From assembly GCA_022376925.1 (NCBI GenBank), contig JAIOJX010000006.1, positions 61,403,394 to 61,467,393 of the forward strand: 64,000 bases of DNA, read 5' to 3'. Under the pieces are notes generated by a model. That model searched no databases, was not told where the DNA came from, and saw only the letters and a list, made by a program, of their open reading frames with translations. Positions 57,850 through 64,000 of the stretch are shown one piece after another. Each line of letters opens with the position of its first letter. Positions within the stretch are counted from its first letter, which is position 1. Source of the stretch: Tragulus kanchil (taxonomy: Eukaryota; Chordata; Mammalia; Artiodactyla; Tragulidae). The translations under genes were made by a program, and so were the position numbers.

Positions 57850-58065
57850 TTTTTGTTGTTTACTCGCTAAGTCATGTCCAAGTCTTTCAGGACCCTATGG
57901 CCTTTTGTTTCCCAGGCTCCTCTGTCCATGGGATTTCCCAGGCAAGTATCCAGAGTGGGTTGCCATCTCCTTCTCTAGAAGATCTTTCCAACTCAGGGAT
58001 GATACTTCCATCTCCTGCATTGGTAGGCAGATTCTTTAACATTGAGCCACCAGGAAAGCCCAACA
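57850..58065 (-). mobile_element. Bov-tA SINE, copy 2 (duplicate)
   Basis: Same as 56770-56985, carried by duplication Q. Confidence 0.9.
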
Positions 58066-58124
58066 GTGAATATACAATATAACAAACCTTTTAGATGCAA
58101 TATTTTGAATGGAATTTATAGTCC

Positions 58125-58595
58125 TATGCTTGTTGTAGTTGGGTTGTGCTCTTACAGATTGATATATGGAAGTCCTAAACTGCAATACTCAGACTGTGAC
58201 TTTATTTAGAAACAAGGACTCTGCACATTGAGGTAGTTAAGACAACATCATACTAGATTAATGTGAGCTCATAATCAAATGTAATTGGTGATATGACAAA
58301 AATGTGGGATATTGAATATAAGCACACACACATGAACAAAGCCACATGAAGACTAAGGAGTAGATTGGGATGATGTGTACAAAAGACAAGTTGCCAGAAA
58401 ACTACCTGAAGTTAGGAGAGAGACCTAGAACAGATTCTACCTCATAGCAATCACAAAGAACTAATTTTGTCCACACCTTGACCTCAGACTTCTAGACTTC
58501 AGAAGTAAAACTGAGACAAAAAAGTTCTGTTGTTTAAGCTTCCCAGTTTGAGGTACATTTTTATGGAACCACTATAAAACTAATGCAATGCTTTT
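58125..58595 (+). mobile_element. ERVL/MaLR-like LTR, copy 2, complete 3' end
   Basis: Repeats 57045-57435 and continues with GTTCTGTTGTTTAAGCTTCC, AGTTTGAGGTACATTTTTAT and AACTAATGCAATG, the expected LTR end. Confidence 0.65.
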
Positions 58596-58639
58596 ATTGG
58601 GAAAATAATAATGGTTCAATATCAATGTTCTATACTTCT

Positions 58640-59650
58640 ACTTTAAGATGCTAGAAATAGAAGATCAAATTCAAAAAAAAAATCAAAGTAAGATGAATGA
58701 AGGAAAGTAAAGAGCTAATCGTGAAAGTTAATAAAATAAAAATGAATAAACAAATAAGAAAAAGCAATGAAATTGATAAAACTCTAGCTATGCTAATTAA
58801 GAAAAAAGGAGAAAATTTTCAAAATTTCAAATTTCAAAATAGAGAAACATACCATGCCAATGGATTACAATAATATTGTTTCCAATGCTAATTCTCTCTT
58901 TATATATAGGCATTATACTCTGTGTGAATAATACATGTATACAAAGTAATTTTGGGTATGGGAAAAAAAAGGCCTAGAGCTATCAAAATAATCATAGAAG
59001 AAGTCATACACTGTCTCATTTCAAAATCTACTATAGTGTTACTTTAATCAAGAAAATGCAGAATGATCATATGCATAAAGATACACAACTAGTTCAATTT
59101 AACAGAATAAAGAGTTTAAAAAGACTGACAGTCATGCAAACCATTCATTTACAACACGTTATCAGAAGCATAAAGTGGGGAAATGAAGTTCTTTAGAATA
59201 AATTATAGAACAGATTGTGCTGGAAGACAGGTACTGCATATGAGAAAAAGACGAATCTTAACCGCATACTTCACACCATCACCGAAAGATCAGCATAAGA
59301 TAGAGCAAAGATCTAATGTAAAACCTTATATTGTGAAGCTTATATTTTTCATTGAAGTGGTCAAAAATGTTCAGAAATAGGATACAAAAAGCTCTAAATA
59401 AGCAAAATAATGTAATGAAAATTAAAATACTTTGTTCACATTGCTAAAATCTGAACATACTAACTGTTAACTGTGTAAAATATGCAATAAATATAATTTA
59501 TAAAGTACTTTAAGTAAGAATATATAAACAACTTCTACAACTATGTGATTAAAAAAAAAAAAAAGCAACCCTAATAAAAATGGACATCTCACCAAGGTTT
59601 ATATACATGCCAAAGACACTGACTAGTAAGCCATGAGGCTGCTATGTCAT
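58640..59650 (+). mobile_element. Old LINE-1 ORF2-derived fragment
   Basis: AAACTCTAGCTATGCTAATTAAG, ACATACCATGCCAATGGATT, TCAAAATCTACTATAGTGTT and AAAAATGGACATCTCACC fit degraded L1 ORF2 order. No usable frame. Confidence 0.6.
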
Positions 59651-59842
59651 GGGCAATGTATAGTTACTTATTTCTGATTAATAGAAGCGAGGAAACACTT
59701 CATTTACCTCTGCACTATTTTCAGAAAGCCTCAACCTATACACTGTAGCTCCCTCTAATTTAAGAGAATAGAACTTCAACAGTAAAAAGGCATGGAGTTC
59801 AAGCCAAGATTAGATTTATTAACATAAAGAACATCAACTCAG

Positions 59843-60169
59843 GGCTTCCCTGGTGGTCCAGTGGGTAAGGGCACCGCCTTGCAGTGCAAGGGACGCCAGT
59901 TCAATCCCTGGTCTGGCAAGATCCCACGTGCCGTGGAGCGGCTGGACTGATGTGTCCAATTACCAAGCCGGAGTTCTGGGGCCCATGCGCCCGGGGCCAG
60001 TGCTCTGTGACAACAGAGGCCACTGCAATGGGAGGCCCACACGGGCCAAAGAACGAAGATGGATGAAAATAGACAAATGAAAGACCAATAGAAGTGGCCC
60101 GCCTGCTCCACTCCCTCCCCACTCCCGCCCAAATAAATAAATAAATAAATCTTTAAAAAAAAAAAAAAA
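59843..60169 (+). mobile_element. tRNA-Glu SINE with target-site duplication
   Basis: Head GGCTTCCCTGGTGGTCCAGT, body, (AAAT)n and a long A tail. Flanking repeats AAGAACATCAACTCAG (59827-59842) and AAGAACATCAAGTCAG (60170-60185). The frames on both strands (to 113 aa) are SINE artefacts. Confidence 0.93.
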
Positions 60170-60339
60170 AAGAACATCAAGTCAGTAGTAGTAAATCTTA
60201 GTAATTAGCATCAGTACGTTACATCAAAGTTAACATTCAGGACTTAAACAGCAACAATTCAAGGCTTTAAGATTATTTCAGAAATAATACAGAACTTTAA
60301 ACTTATCTCAGAACTCAGTCAGTAGCAATATAAAGCCTT

Positions 60340-60420
60340 AAAATATTTCAGAACTCTAAAGTTATTTCAGAACTTTAACATTATTTCAGAACTTTAACAT
60401 TATTTCAGAACTCAATCAAC
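60340..60420. repeat. Imperfect tandem repeat, unit about 19 bp
   Basis: ATTTCAGAACTTTAACATT and close variants occur four to five times in a row, with two more diverged copies near 60270-60310. Confidence 0.8.
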
Positions 60421-61108
60421 AAGATAACAATTGTTCTTACCCCAAAGCTGGAGAGTCTCCCACCTCAGTCAGCTGAGTTCAGTGAGCAAGCTATCACACA
60501 ATCTAATTATCCTCCTTTTATAATTGAATTTCCATGTTTTGCCACTCATAAAAAATCTGAAGGTCAGGAATTTCTGTATTTTACCTCCCGTCAGGAATTT
60601 TTAGGCCATTCCTCTCTTATCTGGGGATTAGCACTTAAAAGAAATTGGAAGGCTTTTATGATATAACTTTTCTACAATCACTAGAGCAGAGTAGTTACCT
60701 ACTTAACTCTTTTAGCCTCTCTATTTGATAGCAAAATAAACACAAACTGCAAGGTTTTATTTTCCTTCTAGTTTCTGAACCTTAGGAGGCGATTGCGGCA
60801 CAGATACAGCACTGTAAGTCACACATTCTTCATCACTGGAAGAATCTTGACTCACTTGATTGTGATTTCTTTTAGTTAGAATTTTGCTTCCTCTTGGATT
60901 AGTGTATGCTTCCCCCTTAGGTATAATCACGTTTACCCAGTCTTCTTCTCTCTCAGTGCTAATATCCCTCTCTAGAGAACGAACCAAGGGTCTCAGAAGC
61001 TTATCTGGGGTTGGAGGATCACTGTCTGAATCATAATGATCTAAACTACTTTACTTATATCCAGGGGCTCAATATATCCCAAGGAACTCTCTCCTGGCTG
61101 CCCATGAC

Positions 61109-61515
61109 AGCTACACATCATTAGTCATCAGTAGAATATAAATCAAAGTCATAACGTGATGATACCAGCATATATTCAACTAGAAAGGCTAAATTTAGAA
61201 AAATAGAAAACCCCAGGTTACAACAAACGTGTGGAATGTCTGTAACTATCCCAATTGCTGGTGAGAATGTAAAGATGATAAAATAAATTTGGAATCCAGT
61301 CTAGTAGTCTCTCATAAATACAGTCATTGTTTATGTAACAACATAGATGGATCTTAAAAATATTTACATGAAATAATTATATGAAGGCAAGAATGCAATA
61401 GTTAAGTCTTACCTCTGATGAAAGATTTTAGAGCAATGGGTGTCTCTGGCCGAGGGTGCACCTGACTGAGATTGGTCATAAGTGATCTTTCTGGGGTGAT
61501 GAGAATCACCTATAT
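61109..61515 (+). mobile_element. Old LINE-1 3' fragment, part 1
   Basis: GTAGAATATAAATCAAAGTC, TAACGTGATGATACCAGCAT, CAATTGCTGGTGAGAATGTA and AACATAGATGGATCTTAAAA follow L1 3' order. Split by a SINE and resumes at 61699. Confidence 0.7.
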
Positions 61516-61698
61516 ATTTTTTACACATTTTTTAATGTTTAAAGTCTTTATTTAATATGTTACAATATTACTTCTGTTTTGTTTTTGTATTTTGATCTCA
61601 AGGCATGTAAGATGTTAGTTCCTTGACCAGGGGTTAAACTCTTACACCTGCATTGGAAGGCAAAGTTTTAACTACTGAACCATCAGGGAAGTCCATGA
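61516..61698 (-). mobile_element. tRNA-Glu SINE with target-site duplication
   Basis: Ends CTGAACCATCAGGGAAGTCC (reverse of the SINE head). AATCACCTATAT flanks it at 61504-61515 and 61699-61710. Confidence 0.88.
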
Positions 61699-61830
61699 AA
61701 TCACCTATATGTTAACATGTGGGTGATAGATGCATACAGTTGTCAAAATTCATCAAACTATGAACTTAATATTTGAACACTTCCTTGAATGGAAGTTATA
61801 CTTCAAATTTTAAAAAAAGGTTAAAAAGAA
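61699..61830 (+). mobile_element. Old LINE-1 3' fragment, part 2
   Basis: ATGTGGGTGATAGATGCATA, AAAATTCATCAAACTATGAA and GAATGGAAGTTATACTTCAA are a typical old L1 3' UTR end. Confidence 0.75.
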
Positions 61831-61990
61831 GCTTTTCTAATGTCATACTGACACTATGACACAAAATTGTCTCCTCACCAAATAAGTCCAATTATATAAT
61901 CAATATAGTCTACATTCTGAACGCAATTGGTTTCTCATTCTAATAAGATGAGATACACTTCTTCATCATAATTCATGTTTTATATCTTTT

Positions 61991-62279
61991 GTGTGGGGGG
62001 GCTGGTTTGGGAGGGGCAGGTGGGCCACTTCTATTGGTGTTTCATTTATTCAGTTTCATCCATCTTTGTTCTCTGGCCTGCATGGGCCTCCCATCGCAGT
62101 GGCCTCTGTTGTTGCAGAGCACCGGCTCTGGGCGCATGCGCTCCAGAGCTCCGGCTCAGTCATTGGACACATCAGTCCAGTCGCTCAGCGACACGTGGGA
62201 TCTTCCCAGACCAGGGATTGAACTGGCACCCCTTGCACTGCTAGGCGGTGTCATTACCCACTGGACCACCAGGGAAGCC
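61991..62279 (-). mobile_element. tRNA-Glu SINE, copy 1
   Basis: Reverse-complement SINE ending GGACCACCAGGGAAGCC. Imperfect flanking repeats TCATGTTTTATATCTTTT (61973-61990) and TCATATTTTATATTTTTA (62280-62297). Plus frames of up to 103 aa here are artefacts. Confidence 0.9.
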
Positions 62280-62297
62280 TCATATTTTATATTTTTA

Positions 62298-63168
62298 TAA
62301 GACAGCCTACTTCCAGAAGAATGTTGAGTTTTCCAAAAGCACATTCAGTTTTCTAGATTTGGTCTAGTATGTTGGTTTTCCAAGAAGATTGTTCTGTTAA
62401 GCACATTCCTTCCTAAATTCAAATTTCTGTAATAGTGAAGATCCAATCCAAATTAATCTAATTCCTCTCAAATTTGTTAATGTTTTGTCTCCATCACTAA
62501 CTCTCACTTCAAAGATTTTCTTCTGGGAAACAGATTATCATAATGGCAATAGAAAGATACATTCCATAAAATGAAAAAGGAAACACAACAGTTTTATTAA
62601 GATATAATTTATATACCATGTAACTCACCTTTGTGTGTATAGAATTCAGTGCTTTTAATTATATTCATAGAGTTGTGCACCATTACCAGAATCAATTTTA
62701 GAACACTTTTATCACTCCCATTTTATCACGTTATTATAATTTCCATTTCTTTAAGTTTATATTTGTTTTAATGTTTTGCCAGGTTAATTATTATGTCTCT
62801 TTTTTTACACATACTGTTAATTTGTTTTGTTTGTATTATTAAATATATGACTATAGAGGCTATGCAAATAATTATACTGTTCAAGCATTTCTAGACCTCA
62901 TTTTAGTTTTCTTTCTGTTTTTCCACTGATTCAGAACTCAACTCTGCTAACTGACCAGCTTGTGGCTAAAAATTCTGATGGGATATTTTTATGATGTTGA
63001 TGAATTCCAACATCAAGATTTTCATGTTTCCTTGCTATCTTTCTTTGAGGTGTGTTTTGTTTCCCTTTCTCTAAGTTAACCATTTATCCTGAAGTGGTGC
63101 ACATAGGTTTTGAAAGTCCATATTTATGTGATGTCTGACGAGAAAATCCACCTTGAGTGAGTCCAAAG
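62298..63168. other. Mostly unassigned; possible antisense old L1 piece
   Basis: GATATAATTTATATACCATG, AGAGTTGTGCACCATTACCA and CAATTTTAGAACACTTTTAT (62610-62715) resemble an old L1 3' UTR in minus orientation. The rest is unrecognised. Copied again from 63408 onward. Confidence 0.4.
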
Positions 63169-63389
63169 ACTTCTATTGGTGTTTCATTTATTCAGTTTCA
63201 TCCATCTTTGGCCTCGGGTTGTTGCAGAGCACCGGCTCTGGGCGCATGCGCTCCAGAGCTCCGGCTCAGTCATTGGACACATCAGTCCAGTCGCTCAGCG
63301 ACACGTGGGATCTTCCCAGACCAGGGATTGAACTGGCACCCCTTGCACTGCTAGGCGGTGTCATTACCCACTGGACCACCAGGGAAGCC
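63169..63389 (-). mobile_element. tRNA-Glu SINE, copy 2 (duplicate, internal deletion)
   Basis: Same SINE as 61991-62279 from its middle on, missing about 32 bp near 63209. Carried by duplication O. Confidence 0.9.
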
Positions 63390-64000
63390 TCATATTTTAT
63401 ATTTTTATAAGACAGCCTACTTCCAGAAGAATGTTGAGTTTTCCAAAAGCACATTCAGTTTTCTAGATTTGGTCTAGTATGTTGGTTTTCCAAGAAGATT
63501 GTTCTGTTAAGCACATTCCTTCCTAAATTCAAATTTCTGTAATAGTGAAGATCCAATCCAAATTAATCTAATTCCTCTCAAATTTGTTAATGTTTTGTCT
63601 CCATCACTAACTCTCACTTCAAAGATTTTCTTCTGGGAAACAGATTATCATAATGGCAATAGAAAGATACATTCCATAAAAATGAAAAAGGAAACACAAC
63701 AGTTTTATTAAGATATAATTTATATACCATGTAACTCACCTTTGTGTGTATAGAATTCAGTGCTTTTAATTATATTCATAGAGTTGTGCACCATTACCAG
63801 AATCAATTTTAGAACACTTTTATCACTCCCATTTTATCACGTTATTATAATTTCCATTTCTTTAAGTTTATATTTGTTTTAATGTTTTGCCAGGTTAATT
63901 ATTATGTCTCTTTTTTTACACATACTGTTAATTTGTTTTGTTTGTATTATTAAATATATGACTATAGAGGCTATGCAAATAATTATACTGTTCAAGCATT

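Larger units (their letters stand above)
56356..58519 (+). repeat. Direct duplication Q (offset 1080)
   Basis: Copy 1 is 56356-57435 and copy 2 is 57436-58519. Only one difference seen (56579/57659, G/A). The joint shares ACAA and is clean. Confidence 0.97.
59790..61108 (-). other. Unclassified LTR-like block with a terminal open frame (possible endogenous retrovirus remnant)
   Basis: On the minus strand, 60514-60524 reads ATTATAAAAGG (TATA-like), an AATAAA lies at 59815-59820, and between them is a run of short imperfect repeats (60340-60420). To the right is an acidic, Ser-rich 76-aa frame (60757-60987) with no domain I can name, preceded by degraded sequence with stops. The promoter-plus-poly(A) layout suggests an LTR, but terminal repeats, a primer site and a second LTR were not found. 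A SINE (59843-60169) sits inside it. Confidence 0.35.
62027..64000 (+). repeat. Direct duplication O (offset 1142, then 1110), runs off the right edge
   Basis: Copy 1 is 62027-63168. Copy 2 begins at 63169 and is still matching copy 1 at 64000. A 32-bp loss sits about 40 bp into copy 2, and there is one extra A at about 63681. Confidence 0.95.

Noticed and set aside
60340..60420. Short regular repeats as a CRISPR array
   Set aside because: The genome is vertebrate, there are no unique spacers, and the units abut directly with variation, so it is a degenerate minisatellite.
5938..64000. The duplications as a new tandem-amplification system
   Set aside because: Uniform size, no common joint sequence, garbled joints, a paralogue switch in F and restoration of normal ORF2 length on collapse all point to unmerged overlaps.

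Overview
This window is non-coding, repeat-dense DNA from a pecoran ruminant (cattle, sheep, goat, deer or a relative). The species group follows from BovB (RTE-type) LINEs on both strands, Bov-tA SINEs built from the BovB tail, tRNA-Glu SINEs of the CHR/SINE2 type, and LINE-1 copies with the long GC-rich 5' UTR of ruminant L1. I find no host protein-coding gene, tRNA or rRNA gene. Almost every open frame belongs to a transposable element or is its antisense shadow.

Layout: 1-1507, 5' UTR of a minus-strand L1 running off the left edge; 1508-4815, sparse sequence with two Bov-tA SINEs; 4816-10520, an old plus-strand L1 tail split by a minus-strand BovB; 10795-13290, an ERVL/MaLR-like LTR, a MIR and a tRNA-Glu SINE; 13895-19610, BovB fragments interrupted by SINEs; 21182-33007, a near full-length minus-strand L1 with intact ORF1, broken ORF2 and recognisable target-site duplications; 33008-38900, mostly unassigned; 38905-44070, a nested stack (LTR, then BovB and Bov-tA, then a retrocopy inside the Bov-tA); 44071-46167, the 3' end of a polyadenylated retrocopy carrying a SINE; 46168-51129, old MIR/L2 sequence; 51130-56360, BovB and L1 fragments; 56356-64000, another LTR, old L1, SINEs and an unclassified LTR-like block.

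The dominant feature is a set of 17 head-to-tail direct duplications, all with an offset of about 1.05-1.28 kb, together adding roughly 19 kb. They ignore element boundaries, and the sequence just before many junctions is rich in indels. One copy (F) switches to a different L1 paralogue near its end. Removing the duplicates inside the L1 shortens ORF2 from about 7.2 kb to about 3.8 kb, the normal L1 length. I read these as unmerged contig or read overlaps (false duplications), not biology. Copy number and length in this window should not be trusted until that is resolved.

The best biological observation is a probable chimeric retrocopy at 41945-43904. Its first about 136 bp match antisense L1 5' UTR, and the match stops exactly where the L1 at 32505/32506 has a consensus splice donor (CAGAG|GTGAGT) on the antisense strand. 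This looks like a transcript started by an L1 antisense promoter, spliced to another exon, then reverse-transcribed and inserted in a Bov-tA SINE. I did not find a novel defence, CRISPR-like or enzymatic system.
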